64,000 nt of DNA from Chryseobacterium taeanense (GTDB taxonomy: Bacteria > Bacteroidota > Bacteroidia > Flavobacteriales > Weeksellaceae). The stretch is taken from NCBI RefSeq assembly GCF_900099685.1, contig NZ_FNDW01000001.1, positions 62,001 to 126,000 of the forward strand, written 5' to 3'. Of this stretch, positions 17,488 through 25,801 are shown piece after piece; positions within the stretch are counted from its first letter, which is position 1, and the number at the start of each line of letters is the position of its first letter. A program made the position numbers and the translations under genes. The notes beneath the pieces are model-generated. The model had not been told where the DNA came from. It did no database searches and saw nothing but the letters and a program-made list of their open reading frames with translations.

Positions 17488-18279
17488 TATGCTTTTTGAA
17501 TATCCCTTTTCCTCAAGCTCTTTACAGGTATATTCATAGACTTCCTGAAACATGATATCAAGAAACTTCTTATTAAATAAACTGAACTTTGTCATTTTAG
17601 GCGGATCTAAGAAAATATCACAAGATTTTGCTTTAGAATAAACTGATTTTGCTATGGCAAGGTGAAGAATGCGGTCAAATTCTTTCATCAAACTCATTTT
17701 TTCGAGGCTGTCGTAGCTGATGGAATTAACGTGAGACGCAATTAAAAAGTCGCATTTGTCAATAATGGGTTCAATCGGAAGATTGTCTAAAACGCCGCCG
17801 TCAACATAAATTTTTTCACCAATTTTCACCGGGGGCAAAATGAAAGGAACGCTCGATGAAGCAAGCAGCGGACCGAAAAGTTCGCCTTCTGAAAAGAAAT
17901 CTACGATTCCATGCGTCATTTCAGTGGCAGCAACGTAAACCGGGATTTTTAGAACTTTAAAATCATCTTCCGGAAAATGATCCATAAAAAGTTTCAGGAT
18001 AAATTTAGAACTAAAAATTCCGTTTTTGGAAAGCTTTAGATATGATCTTGAAAAAAAGGTAGTTTGCTTCACAATCTCCATCATTTCATCCGGTGATTTT
18101 CCTAAAGAATAAAAAGCTGCTACAATTGATCCTGCACTGGTACCTGAAATAATATCAGGCTTCAGGTTGTATTCTTCCAAGGCTTTCAGCACTGCGATAT
18201 GTGCAATGCCACGCATACCTCCGCCTGAAAGCGTAAGGCCGATAACCGGTTTCTTTTTTTTGAACAAGAAATCCAGCAT
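17467..18279 (-). CDS. Patatin-like phospholipase (RssA-like)
   Basis: A 270-residue serine hydrolase. Seen: oxyanion-hole GLTLSGGGMRGIAH, nucleophile elbow GTSAGS, and catalytic aspartate motif DGGVLDN, the full patatin Ser-Asp dyad set. It probably hydrolyses phospholipid acyl chains in the cytoplasm or at the membrane. It follows the alpha/beta hydrolase gene by 1 base (18279/18281). The final residues SLRGTE and the TGA stop are encoded by a widespread intergenic repeat (17453-17487), so the original C-terminus was probably replaced or extended by repeat insertion. Confidence 0.9.
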   Translation of the reverse strand: MLDFLFKKKKPVIGLTLSGGGMRGIAHIAVLKALEEYNLKPDIISGTSAGSIVAAFYSLGKSPDEMMEIVKQTTFFSRSYLKLSKNGIFSSKFILKLFMDHFPEDDFKVLKIPVYVAATEMTHGIVDFFSEGELFGPLLASSSVPFILPPVKIGEKIYVDGGVLDNLPIEPIIDKCDFLIASHVNSISYDSLEKMSLMKEFDRILHLAIAKSVYSKAKSCDIFLDPPKMTKFSLFNKKFLDIMFQEVYEYTCKELEEKGYSKSISLRGTE

Positions 18280-18280
18280 A

Positions 18281-19063
18281 TCAGAAAACTAAATGTTTCG
18301 GTAAATTGTGAAGAAGCTCTGTATTGATGATCTCTGCGCAGATAGACGGTTTTTCCCAGTGGCCGTTGTGTCCGCAGTCGAGAATGTAAGATTTAATATT
18401 GGTTTTGTCAGGAAGATGCTTAATCATTGTTTCCGTTTTTACGGCGTTGTCGTGTTTGCCTGCAAGGACTAAAATTTTGGTATCAAGATTTTCCAGGATA
18501 TGCTTTTTGTCAGTTCTTTCTACCATACCTTTTACTGAAGCTAAAGCTCCCATATTATTTGTGGATAGCGCAATTTCAAGAGCCGTTTCTATTTTGCCTT
18601 CCAGAATATCTCTTTCATTAGGATTAAAAAGATTAGGAATTCCTGCTCTGACATAATGTGGAAAGGCATCTTTAATGATTCTGTAGCTTTTAATGCGTTG
18701 TTCTTTCTTTTCTTCATCATCTGCAAGATAAGATGAAAAAAATAGCGTTAGACTTTTCAGGTATTCAGGATATTTTTCGGCGAAACCCAAAGAAATATAT
18801 CCACCCATGGAATGTCCCAGCAAATGCACTTTTTGGAGATTCTGATGATCGAGTACCTTTTTTACTTCTTCAGCCATCATTTCCATAGTCTGAACTTCAG
18901 AAATGATTTCTGATTTTCCGTGACCGGGAAGGTCGATTTTTAACAATGAAAAATTTTCAGAAAGATGAGATTCCATATCGCTCCAGATGGAAAGGTTTTC
19001 CATAAAGCCATGGAGGAGAACCAGCATTTCTTTTCCGCGTCCTTTTATTTCGTAGTTTAACAT
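18281..19063 (-). CDS. Alpha/beta hydrolase
   Basis: Soluble 260-residue hydrolase. LLHGFMENLSIWSD gives the oxyanion HG motif, KIDLPGHGKS is typical of the BioH/MenH-like branch, GHSMGG carries the nucleophilic serine, LVLAGKHD the acid, and CGHNGHWEKP the histidine. Substrate unknown (ester or thioester likely). It sits between a lipoprotein gene (13-base gap) and the patatin gene (1-base gap) in one minus-strand operon; pairing with a second lipid-type hydrolase hints at a lipid-related role, but this is inference. Confidence 0.88.
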   Translation of the reverse strand: MLNYEIKGRGKEMLVLLHGFMENLSIWSDMESHLSENFSLLKIDLPGHGKSEIISEVQTMEMMAEEVKKVLDHQNLQKVHLLGHSMGGYISLGFAEKYPEYLKSLTLFFSSYLADDEEKKEQRIKSYRIIKDAFPHYVRAGIPNLFNPNERDILEGKIETALEIALSTNNMGALASVKGMVERTDKKHILENLDTKILVLAGKHDNAVKTETMIKHLPDKTNIKSYILDCGHNGHWEKPSICAEIINTELLHNLPKHLVF

Positions 19064-19075
19064 AATTTTCTGCGA

Positions 19076-19585
19076 TTAAAAATGGATGTCAATATACTCA
19101 ACAAATCCCGAACCATTTACCATATCCTGTAATCTGTAGGTTTTTCCTCCATCTTTGGACATGAAGGTTTTTGTTCCTTTTCTTATGTAAGGTTTTCCGT
19201 TGTCGTTTTCAGAGATGCTTTCAGAAATATTTCCTGTGAAATTCATGTGTTTTTCGGAAACTACAGCCATAAAACCATTCATATGTAAATAGTCTTTTCC
19301 GGATTTTATATCTCCGGTAACGTTGTAATGGTCTGCTTCACCGTCAATTTTTTTAAATTCTACCGTTCCTGATCCTTTTATTGAATTATGGGTGAATTTG
19401 TGAGTTCCGCTAAAATCTTTGAAATGATTTTTAGATTTAATGCTGTCGTTGATTTTTGTTCTTGCTGCATTAATGGAATCTACAATTTTTGTACTGTCTG
19501 TTTTGGCTGGAGTAGCGGTTGTCTCTTTTTTAGAGCATGAAACCATTAAAACTGAAATAGCCAGTGCGGTTAAGAAGTTTTTCAT
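19076..19585 (-). CDS. Hypothetical lipoprotein
   Basis: A 169-residue predicted lipoprotein: MKNFLTALAISVLMVSCSKK is a signal sequence ending in a lipobox with Cys17. The mature part is Lys/Asp/Gly-rich and beta-like; I recognise no domain. Phrases such as FSGTHKFTHNSIKGSGTVEF suggest a small outer-membrane-facing beta-sheet domain. It is first in the unit with the alpha/beta hydrolase and the patatin, with a TATTTTTG promoter 16 bases upstream. Confidence 0.75.
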   Translation of the reverse strand: MKNFLTALAISVLMVSCSKKETTATPAKTDSTKIVDSINAARTKINDSIKSKNHFKDFSGTHKFTHNSIKGSGTVEFKKIDGEADHYNVTGDIKSGKDYLHMNGFMAVVSEKHMNFTGNISESISENDNGKPYIRKGTKTFMSKDGGKTYRLQDMVNGSGFVEYIDIHF

Positions 19586-19601
19586 TGAATAAAATTATAT
19601 C

Positions 19602-19609
19602 CAAAAATA
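19602..19609 (-). promoter_or_regulatory. Promoter -7 element of the lipoprotein/hydrolase/patatin unit
   Basis: TATTTTTG on the minus strand, 16 bases before the ATG at 19585. No TTTG at -33. It lies just outside the exbD terminator. Confidence 0.45.
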
Positions 19610-19612
19610 GAT

Positions 19613-19641
19613 AAAAAAAGAGCATTCTGAAAATGCCCTTT
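19613..19641 (-). terminator. Terminator after the orphan exbD
   Basis: AGGGCATT and AATGCTCT pair with one mismatch and a 5-base loop, followed by a run of seven T on the minus strand. It lies 6 bases past the exbD stop at 19647. Confidence 0.75.
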
Positions 19642-19646
19642 AATGT

Positions 19647-20174
19647 TTATTTGGTTAATTCATCATAAACTTTCTTTTCCCACGGTTTAATGTCGGTGAC
19701 TCCGTAACGTTCTTTTTTGGAGATCGCGACATTATCCAGAATATCTACGAAATTTTTGTAATTGGCATCATCTGTGGGTTCAATGATGATGGTGAAATTT
19801 TCTTTTTTGGGAGCCTTATTATAAGCTTCGGAAATGATTTTGGTGATATTGATTCCACTGAAATCGGTTTCTTTTAAATTATTTTTATTTAAATCTTCCT
19901 TAGTTTTCTGATGGTAAAATACCCTGTTGTCTTTTCCTAAGATAAATGTTATTTGATTATTAAAATCAATCGGAGGTGTAGGTTGTGGAATTGGATTCGG
20001 ATCTTTCGCCGGCAATCCCAAATCCATCACATTAGGTTTTGTAAAATTCGTGGTAAACATAAAAAAAGTGATTAATAAAAATCCTAAATCTACCATCGGA
20101 GTCATATCCACGCGGATCATTTTTTTTCTTTGTTTGTTTCCTCCTTGCTTCTCTTGTGCAATTACTTCAGCCAT
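19647..20174 (-). CDS. exbD: ExbD/TolR biopolymer transport protein (orphan copy)
   Basis: Inner-membrane component of a proton-driven motor (ExbB-ExbD or TolQ-TolR type). The 175 residues have one transmembrane helix (about 25-44) opened by RVDMTPMVDLGFLLITFFMF, with the essential Asp of MVD. A Pro-rich linker and periplasmic domain follow. The N-terminal region closely matches the second exbD at 36500-37075, which sits in a full exbB-exbD-exbD-tonB operon 16 kb away. Here no exbB or tonB is adjacent, so this copy either joins that motor or serves another ExbB. It has its own terminator; no clear promoter was found. Confidence 0.9.
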   Translation of the reverse strand: MAEVIAQEKQGGNKQRKKMIRVDMTPMVDLGFLLITFFMFTTNFTKPNVMDLGLPAKDPNPIPQPTPPIDFNNQITFILGKDNRVFYHQKTKEDLNKNNLKETDFSGINITKIISEAYNKAPKKENFTIIIEPTDDANYKNFVDILDNVAISKKERYGVTDIKPWEKKVYDELTK

Positions 20175-20331
20175 AATTAATAGTTTTTAAAATGTTAAAC
20201 AGTTTTTAAATAAGAGTGTTGAATTTATACTTATTTTAGATAATTGATGCAAATTTCATACCTGAAACTTATTTTTGTGATGAATTTTCATTGTTTGATT
20301 TAAATGTGTTATAGTTTGCTATAAATCAGTG

Positions 20332-20370
20332 TAATAAAAAAGCCTTTTCAGTAATCTGGAAAGGCCTTTT
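20332..20370 (-). terminator. Terminator after dsbD
   Basis: Minus strand AAAGGCCTTTCCAG and CTGAAAAGGCTTT pair through a 1-base bulge, followed by T-rich DNA. It lies 18 bases beyond the dsbD stop at 20388. The 20175-20331 stretch holds the exbD leader and nothing else I recognise. Confidence 0.75.
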
Positions 20371-20387
20371 GCTATATTTGGGATATG

Positions 20388-22454
20388 TTATTTATTCTTT
20401 TTATAATAATTTACTCCACATTCTAAGAATTTCTTGAAATCTTCTTTCGGCATATATCCTGAGACCGGCGTGTTAATCACTTTTCCATCCGGAGTTACCA
20501 ATACATAATGCGGTTGGGAATTATTATTAAAATTCACCTGCTGGAACAGACTCCATCTGTCGCCTATTGTTTTTACTTTTTTTACTTGTCCGTCACCAAG
20601 ATCAATTTTTGTTTTCTGATCTTCAGGAAGTTCTTCTTTGTCGTCCACATAAAGAGAAGCCAACACAACATCATTCTGAAGAATCGGTAAAATGTCACTT
20701 TCACTCCAAACAAATTCCTCCATTTTACGGCAGTTTTCACATCCGTAGCCCGTGAAATCAATTAAGATCGGCTTGTCTTCCTTTTTAGCGAGTTCAACCG
20801 CTTTAAAAAAATCATGTTCAGGATGCATTCCTAGAATTCCGTCTTTTTCATCATGGAAATAACTTACATTTAAAGGAGGCAAAATTCCGCTCAATAATTG
20901 AAGTTTCGGACGGTCGGACGGAATTAATCCCTGAATAAGATAAATCACAAATCCGAATCCTAAAGCTCCAAGAATTTTTCTTGTTATAGAGATTTTCGGT
21001 TTTTTATCATCGTGCGGGAATCTGATTAATCCAAGTAAATATAATGCTAAACCTAAAGCCACAAGAATCCAGATGACAATGAATAGTTCTCTTTTTAACA
21101 AGAATGTTTTGGAAACTAAATCCGCTTTAGATAAAAATTTCAATGCTAATGCTAATTCCACGAAACCTAAAACAACTTTTACCGTATTCATCCAGCCTCC
21201 TGATTTTGGAAGGCTTTGTAAGGCCTGCGGAAATAAAGCCAATAATCCGAAGATGATTGCCCATGCCAGTCCGAAACCTGCCAAAGCAAATGTCAGCAGC
21301 ATAGGAACATTAGCAGAGCCCGTTACGGCACTTCCCAATAAACTTCCTAAAATTGGGCCTGTACAAGAGAATGAAACAATTACTAACGTCAACGCCATGA
21401 AGAAAATTCCGATAATTCCTCCCGCTTCTTCCGCTTTTGATGATTTATTTGCTATAGAGCTTGGTAAGGTAATGTCATAATATCCGAAGAAACTTCCTGC
21501 AAAGAAAATAAAGATGATGAAGAATGCGATATTCAGCCATACGCTAGTTGATATTTCGTTGAAAATATTACCTGCAATCCCATCAATGATGTGAAAGGGA
21601 ACACTTAAGAGAACGAAGATCAGAAGAATGAAAAATCCGTATATAAATGCATCTCTTTTACCTTTTGCCTTATTCATGCTGCCTTTGGTAAAGAAGGAAA
21701 CAGTCAAAGGAATCATAGGGAAAACGCACGGTGTAAGCAAGGCAATCAACCCGCCGATAAATCCGAGGAATAGGTACGTCCAGTAATTTTCAGCGACTTT
21801 TGTTGCAGCAGTTCCGCAGTCTGTAAGAGGTTTCTGGAAATCGATAGATTCTATTTTCAGCTGTTTGGGATCCAGTTTAGAGGTTTCTGTTACGGTTACA
21901 ATATTTTTCACCGGATCTTCCACTACAGTTTCAGTTATTAAGACAGAATCTTTTTTTGCTTCCGTTTTTTCTTCTGCTTTAGTCTCGACCGTACCTTTTG
22001 GTGTTACCTGTTTATTGAATTCCAGTGTGTTGGGTGCCAGGCAAACTCTGTCGTCGCAGGTCTGATACGTAATTTCAGCAACAACATCTCCGGGTTTTGT
22101 AGGGTCTTTTAATTTGAATTTTTGTTTAAAGCCTGCAGAATTGGAGTAGAAAATGATTTTCCCGCCAAAAGCTTCAGAAAACTCTTCATGTTTTTTACCA
22201 GTTTCAGTAAACTTGCCGATCAGTTCGATATTCTTACCCGAAACTTTATAATCAGTCGGAATTCCTGTATCTTCCGGAATGTCTTTGGAATAAATATGCC
22301 AGCCGCTTTCCATGGTTGCATTCAGTACGGCTTCGTATTGATTGTCTCCTAACTCGTTGATTGTAAATTTAAATTTTACAGGATTTTTGATTTGTGCATT
22401 AATTCCGGTTGCCAAAAACATCAGAATTAATAAAAACCAGTTTCTAAATTTCAT
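20388..22454 (-). CDS. dsbD: Thiol:disulfide interchange protein DsbD family
   Basis: Transfers electrons across the inner membrane to periplasmic thiol proteins, including cytochrome c maturation factors. The 688 residues show: signal peptide (1-20, ending GINAQ); an N-terminal DsbD-alpha-like domain with CDDRVC around 153-158; about eight transmembrane segments (220-500) with the paired cysteines in LLTPCVFPMIP and SFSCTGPILGS; and a C-terminal thioredoxin domain with C572-ENC575. All three redox pairs appear present. It follows tilS by 2 bases and is closed by a terminator. Confidence 0.94.
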   Translation of the reverse strand: MKFRNWFLLILMFLATGINAQIKNPVKFKFTINELGDNQYEAVLNATMESGWHIYSKDIPEDTGIPTDYKVSGKNIELIGKFTETGKKHEEFSEAFGGKIIFYSNSAGFKQKFKLKDPTKPGDVVAEITYQTCDDRVCLAPNTLEFNKQVTPKGTVETKAEEKTEAKKDSVLITETVVEDPVKNIVTVTETSKLDPKQLKIESIDFQKPLTDCGTAATKVAENYWTYLFLGFIGGLIALLTPCVFPMIPLTVSFFTKGSMNKAKGKRDAFIYGFFILLIFVLLSVPFHIIDGIAGNIFNEISTSVWLNIAFFIIFIFFAGSFFGYYDITLPSSIANKSSKAEEAGGIIGIFFMALTLVIVSFSCTGPILGSLLGSAVTGSANVPMLLTFALAGFGLAWAIIFGLLALFPQALQSLPKSGGWMNTVKVVLGFVELALALKFLSKADLVSKTFLLKRELFIVIWILVALGLALYLLGLIRFPHDDKKPKISITRKILGALGFGFVIYLIQGLIPSDRPKLQLLSGILPPLNVSYFHDEKDGILGMHPEHDFFKAVELAKKEDKPILIDFTGYGCENCRKMEEFVWSESDILPILQNDVVLASLYVDDKEELPEDQKTKIDLGDGQVKKVKTIGDRWSLFQQVNFNNNSQPHYVLVTPDGKVINTPVSGYMPKEDFKKFLECGVNYYKKNK

Positions 22455-22456
22455 TT

Positions 22457-23785
22457 TTACTTCTTATTAAAAATTTTGAGAACGTATCCAGACTTCTCAT
22501 TTCCTGCATTTCTCCGGTCTTGCCTGAAAGGAATCACTCCGAGTACGGAATTTTCACTGTCAGTCAGAAGCCAGATTTTTTGCCTTGCTAAAATAGATAT
22601 TTTTTCGTCCCTAAAAAACTTAGAAACTTTCTTTTTTCCTGAAAATCCCACGGGATAAAACTCGTCTCCTTCTTTTTGCCTTCTCAAGCGTAGAGGAAAA
22701 CTCAATTTTTCTGCATCGAACTCCCATTCAAAGTTGTTATTGATTGATTCAATTTCTACTATATTTTCGAGATTAAGAGCGATTTGGTTTTCTGAGAAGT
22801 CAAATTTTTCAATTAAAAGAATCTCTTCAGAATTATTTTTCTTCCATTTTTCATCTTCCGTCTTTCTTTCCATTAAAACCAATTCTCCATAATTTACAAT
22901 CAACTGATAATCTTTAGAAAAAAAGGAGCTGCCATTTTCTGCTTTAAAAATTTTCGGAATTTCCTCTTCATTGTTGAAACCATATTTTTTCAATATCTCA
23001 AATTTCACGAAATCACTTTCCAGATCAAGCTGCTCTTTTGATAAAATTTTATGAGATGGGTTAAATACGATAATACGGATTTCAATTTCCTGAATCTGTT
23101 CTTGTACAAAATCTTTTGTCTGATTTAGATACAATGAGCTTTTTTTAAAGTTTTCAAGAAAATGATCGTTTGTCTCTAGTAATTTCGGAACAATCTCGTT
23201 CCGTATTTTATTTCTTAAATAATCATTTTTTTGATTGGAAAGATCTTCGCGGTATTCAATATTATTTTCTTTTGCGAATATGTAAATCTCTTCTTTTGTG
23301 AAAGATAAAAGAGGCCGTAAAATATTATTATCGTTGGCAGGGATTCCGCTCAAACCATTTATTCCGGCTGCTTTTGAAAGATTGATGATGAAGGTTTCGA
23401 GCTGATCGTTCAGGTGATGGGCGGTCACTAAAAAATTCAGATTTTCTTTCTCCTGAATTCGGTTGAAAAAATCATACCTCAATTCCCTTGCCCATAGCTG
23501 AATAGAATTTTCGGGCTTTTTATCCTTGTCGGAAACTTTATATAAATGAAATTTAATATTATTTTTTTTGCAAAAATCTTCTACCACCTTCTGATCCAGA
23601 TCAGAGTCTTGTCCGCGCAGTTTATAATTAATGTGGGCCACCTGAAACTGCAGTCCTAAATCATTAAAACAGTAGACCATGACCATAGAATCTGCACCAC
23701 CGCTTACCGTCAGGAGATAGGTTTGTGTCTCAGGTGACTGAACGAGATTTTCTAATTGATTTTTAAAGGCCGTTGTTTCCAACAT
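22457..23785 (-). CDS. tilS: tRNA(Ile)-lysidine synthase
   Basis: Modifies C34 of the AUA-decoding tRNA-Ile to lysidine, changing its codon and aminoacyl specificity; an essential step in most bacteria. The 442 residues start with the ATP-pyrophosphatase loop SGGADS (28-33) in LLTVSGGADSMVMVY, followed by HINYKLRGQDSD, TAHHLNDQLETFIINL, and the C-terminal domains with LRRQKEGDEFYPVGFSGKKK. Length is normal. It leads a two-gene unit with dsbD (2-base spacing) and is divergent from the OmpA-like gene. Confidence 0.96.
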   Translation of the reverse strand: MLETTAFKNQLENLVQSPETQTYLLTVSGGADSMVMVYCFNDLGLQFQVAHINYKLRGQDSDLDQKVVEDFCKKNNIKFHLYKVSDKDKKPENSIQLWARELRYDFFNRIQEKENLNFLVTAHHLNDQLETFIINLSKAAGINGLSGIPANDNNILRPLLSFTKEEIYIFAKENNIEYREDLSNQKNDYLRNKIRNEIVPKLLETNDHFLENFKKSSLYLNQTKDFVQEQIQEIEIRIIVFNPSHKILSKEQLDLESDFVKFEILKKYGFNNEEEIPKIFKAENGSSFFSKDYQLIVNYGELVLMERKTEDEKWKKNNSEEILLIEKFDFSENQIALNLENIVEIESINNNFEWEFDAEKLSFPLRLRRQKEGDEFYPVGFSGKKKVSKFFRDEKISILARQKIWLLTDSENSVLGVIPFRQDRRNAGNEKSGYVLKIFNKK

Positions 23786-23807
23786 ATATGCTGAGAATTT
23801 CTTTGTA

Positions 23808-23815
23808 CAAAGATA
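23808..23815 (-). promoter_or_regulatory. Promoter -7 element of tilS
   Basis: TATCTTTG on the minus strand, 22 bases before the tilS ATG. No TTTG at the -33 distance. Confidence 0.5.
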
Positions 23816-23841
23816 ATCGATATAATTAAAATGAATTTTGT

Positions 23842-23849
23842 TACCTTTG
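23842..23849 (+). promoter_or_regulatory. Promoter -7 element of the OmpA-like gene
   Basis: TACCTTTG, 21 bases before the ATG at 23871. It diverges from the tilS promoter with non-overlapping -7 elements. Confidence 0.5.
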
Positions 23850-23870
23850 GATGTCTAAAAAAGATTATTT

Positions 23871-24704
23871 ATGAAAATTTTTAAAATCTTAGCAGTATCT
23901 GCAATGGTGTTGGGAATGACATCTTGTATCAGCAAAAAACAGTATGATGCACTGAGCTCAAATTACAAACAATGTATTGAAAACGTAGGTGAAAGACAGA
24001 GAGAAATTCAGGATCTGAAATCTCAGAATTCTGCGTTGACAAGCGAGAATAGCCTATTAAAAAGTCAGCACGATGCTTTAAAATCTTCATTGGATGCATG
24101 TCTTTCCAATACAGGAAAAAGCTCTGCCAATATTGATAAACTGGTAGGCGAAATCAACTCTTCAAACTCTTATATCAAACAATTGATTTCGAGTAATGCT
24201 AAAAACGACAGCTTGAATTTAGCTTTATCAAACAAACTGAAAAGATCTTTGGATAACGTAGCAGACAGCGATGTGCAGGTGAAAGTTCTTAAAGGGGTGG
24301 TAATGATTTCACTTTCAGATAAAATGTTGTACAAAACAGGAGATTACAATGTATTGCCGGCGGCTCAGGAAGTGTTAGGTAAAGTAGCTAAAGTAATCAA
24401 CGATTACGACAAATATTCTGTATTAATCGAAGGAAATACAGATAATGCTCCTTTAAACTCTCCAAACTTACCTAAAGACAACTGGGATCTTTCTGCGCTT
24501 AGAGGAACTGCGGTTGCTAAAGTATTACAGACTCAGTTCGGGGTGGATCCTGCAAGAATCACGGCCGGAGGACGTTCTGAATACAATCCTAAAGCGACTA
24601 ATATGAGTGTTTCCGGAAGAGCTGAAAACAGAAGAACGGAAATTATCATCATGCCTAAACTTGATGAATTCATGAAATTAATGGACATAGCGCCTAAAAA
24701 ATAA
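23871..24704 (+). CDS. OmpA family lipoprotein
   Basis: A 277-residue outer-membrane lipoprotein. The signal ends in a lipobox GMTSC with Cys19; residues about 35-110 form a heptad-like coiled coil; the C-terminal OmpA-like peptidoglycan-binding domain carries VLIEGNTDNAPLN, DLSALRGTAVAKVL, ITAGGRSEYNP and GRAENRRTEI. The lipid anchor and OmpA domain make it likely to tether the outer membrane to peptidoglycan, as Pal does, though the coiled coil resembles the family often found as abundant envelope lipoproteins in Chryseobacterium. It ends at a bidirectional terminator. Confidence 0.92.
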   Translation: MKIFKILAVSAMVLGMTSCISKKQYDALSSNYKQCIENVGERQREIQDLKSQNSALTSENSLLKSQHDALKSSLDACLSNTGKSSANIDKLVGEINSSNSYIKQLISSNAKNDSLNLALSNKLKRSLDNVADSDVQVKVLKGVVMISLSDKMLYKTGDYNVLPAAQEVLGKVAKVINDYDKYSVLIEGNTDNAPLNSPNLPKDNWDLSALRGTAVAKVLQTQFGVDPARITAGGRSEYNPKATNMSVSGRAENRRTEIIIMPKLDEFMKLMDIAPKK

Positions 24705-24730
24705 TTAGAAAAAACATTCAGTCAATACAA

Positions 24731-24760
24731 TAAATCCCGAAGCAATTCGGGATTTATTTG
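24731..24760 (+). terminator. Bidirectional terminator
   Basis: TAAATCCCGAA and TTCGGGATTTA form a perfect 11-base stem with a 4-base loop, followed by TTTG. It serves the OmpA-like gene (27 bases past its stop) and, on the other strand, the small gene at 24766-24918. Confidence 0.8.
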
Positions 24761-24765
24761 TTTAA

Positions 24766-24918
24766 TCAAATTAATTCTTCTTTTTTCAATAGAGAAATAA
24801 TTCGCTGTAAAAATGAATTGGATATTTCCGGTTTAGTTTTTTTTACAGAATCAGTCTTACTCTTAGATAGTCCTTTTCTGGAATTCTCCTGGTCAATTTG
24901 TTTTGTTCCTGCATCCAT
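24766..24918 (-). CDS. Small charged protein of unknown function
   Basis: A 50-residue open frame starting MDAGTKQIDQENSRKGLSKS and ending FLQRIISLLKKEELI, rich in Lys, Ser and Glu, with a short amphipathic C-terminal helix. A longer frame (62 residues, ATG at 24954) exists, but a TACATTTG promoter element at 24951-24944 falls in its first codons, which favours the inner start at 24918. Its stop is 6 bases from a bidirectional terminator. A promoter, a plausible start and a terminator together make a real gene more likely than chance; no family recognised. An opposite-strand frame (24758-24958) lacks these signals. Confidence 0.55.
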   Translation of the reverse strand: MDAGTKQIDQENSRKGLSKSKTDSVKKTKPEISNSFLQRIISLLKKEELI

Positions 24919-24943
24919 TTTATGTAGTGTTTTTACCCTGATC

Positions 24944-24951
24944 CAAATGTA
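24944..24951 (-). promoter_or_regulatory. Promoter -7 element of the small gene at 24766-24918
   Basis: TACATTTG on the minus strand with a TTTT stretch 19 bases further upstream in the -33 position. Confidence 0.5.
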
Positions 24952-25058
24952 CATCTAATTCGGAGAGCAGAAAACCCGTATTTTCACGGTAATTTTTTCA
25001 GGGGATTTTCACAAACCGAATATTCAGCATTCTTCATGTTTTTTTGCTTATATTTAAG

Positions 25059-25066
25059 TAAATTTG
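25059..25066 (+). promoter_or_regulatory. Promoter -7 element of the O-methyltransferase gene
   Basis: TAAATTTG, 19 bases before the ATG at 25086. Confidence 0.5.
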
Positions 25067-25085
25067 AATCACCAAAATTTGTAGA

Positions 25086-25733
25086 ATGAGCTTTTTTGAA
25101 GAAAAGAATCCCGAAATGGAAAGGTATCTGGAAACCCATGCTTCCTCAGAGCCTGATATCCTGAAAAAGTTAAGAAGGGAAACTTACCAGAAAACGACGC
25201 AGCCGCATATGATTTCCGGCTATCAGCAGGGGAGATTATTAACGATCATTTCAAAAATGATGCAGCCGAAAAATATCCTTGAAATCGGAACATTTACAGG
25301 ATATGCAACACTCTGCCTGGCTTCCGGTATGAGTGAAAAAGGTAAAATTACAACACTGGATGTAAATGAAGATCTCGCATATCTTCCTAAAAAATATTTT
25401 GCAGAAAGCGGATATTCTTCTCAGATTGATTTCAGGTTACTGGATGCAAAAGAATTTTTAAAAGAAACTGATGAATTCTTTGATCTTGTTTTTATTGATG
25501 CCGACAAAGAAAATTATGCAGAATATTTCAGACTCATTAAGCCCCGTACGAAATCAGGATCTGTGGTAATGTTCGACAATGTACTCTGGTATGGTAAAGT
25601 ACTTGAAGAAAATCCCAAGCAAAAATCTACACAAGTCATTAAGGAATTAAATGATCTGATTGCAAAAGATGATGATTTTGAAAATCTTATTTTACCTTTG
25701 CGAGATGGCGTTAATTTTCTGAGAAGAAAATAA
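25086..25733 (+). CDS. SAM-dependent O-methyltransferase (family 3, catechol-type)
   Basis: A 215-residue class I methyltransferase. Motif I reads ILEIGTFTGYATLCLA; ITTLDVNED binds the ribose; FDLVFIDADKENYAEYF and MFDNVLWYGKV are metal- and substrate-binding segments of the caffeoyl-CoA/catechol O-methyltransferase family. The usual acceptor is a phenolic or catechol-like small molecule. Its stop is followed by an AT-rich spacer with a CTCTAATTTTTTTTAATC repeat and then the NlpC/P60 gene, about 70 bases on, possibly cotranscribed. Confidence 0.92.
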   Translation: MSFFEEKNPEMERYLETHASSEPDILKKLRRETYQKTTQPHMISGYQQGRLLTIISKMMQPKNILEIGTFTGYATLCLASGMSEKGKITTLDVNEDLAYLPKKYFAESGYSSQIDFRLLDAKEFLKETDEFFDLVFIDADKENYAEYFRLIKPRTKSGSVVMFDNVLWYGKVLEENPKQKSTQVIKELNDLIAKDDDFENLILPLRDGVNFLRRK

Positions 25734-25801
25734 ATTAAAAAAATTAAGCAGTCTCTAATTTTTTTTAATCTTTAAATCATTCAATCTTTTAATGAAAACA
25801 A

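Noticed and set aside
21073..21480. 135-residue plus-strand frame inside dsbD
   Set aside because: It is the complement of conserved DsbD transmembrane coding sequence; no promoter and no recognisable product.
24758..24958. 66-residue plus-strand frame overlapping the small gene at 24766
   Set aside because: It starts inside the bidirectional terminator and reads against the promoter that serves the minus-strand gene.
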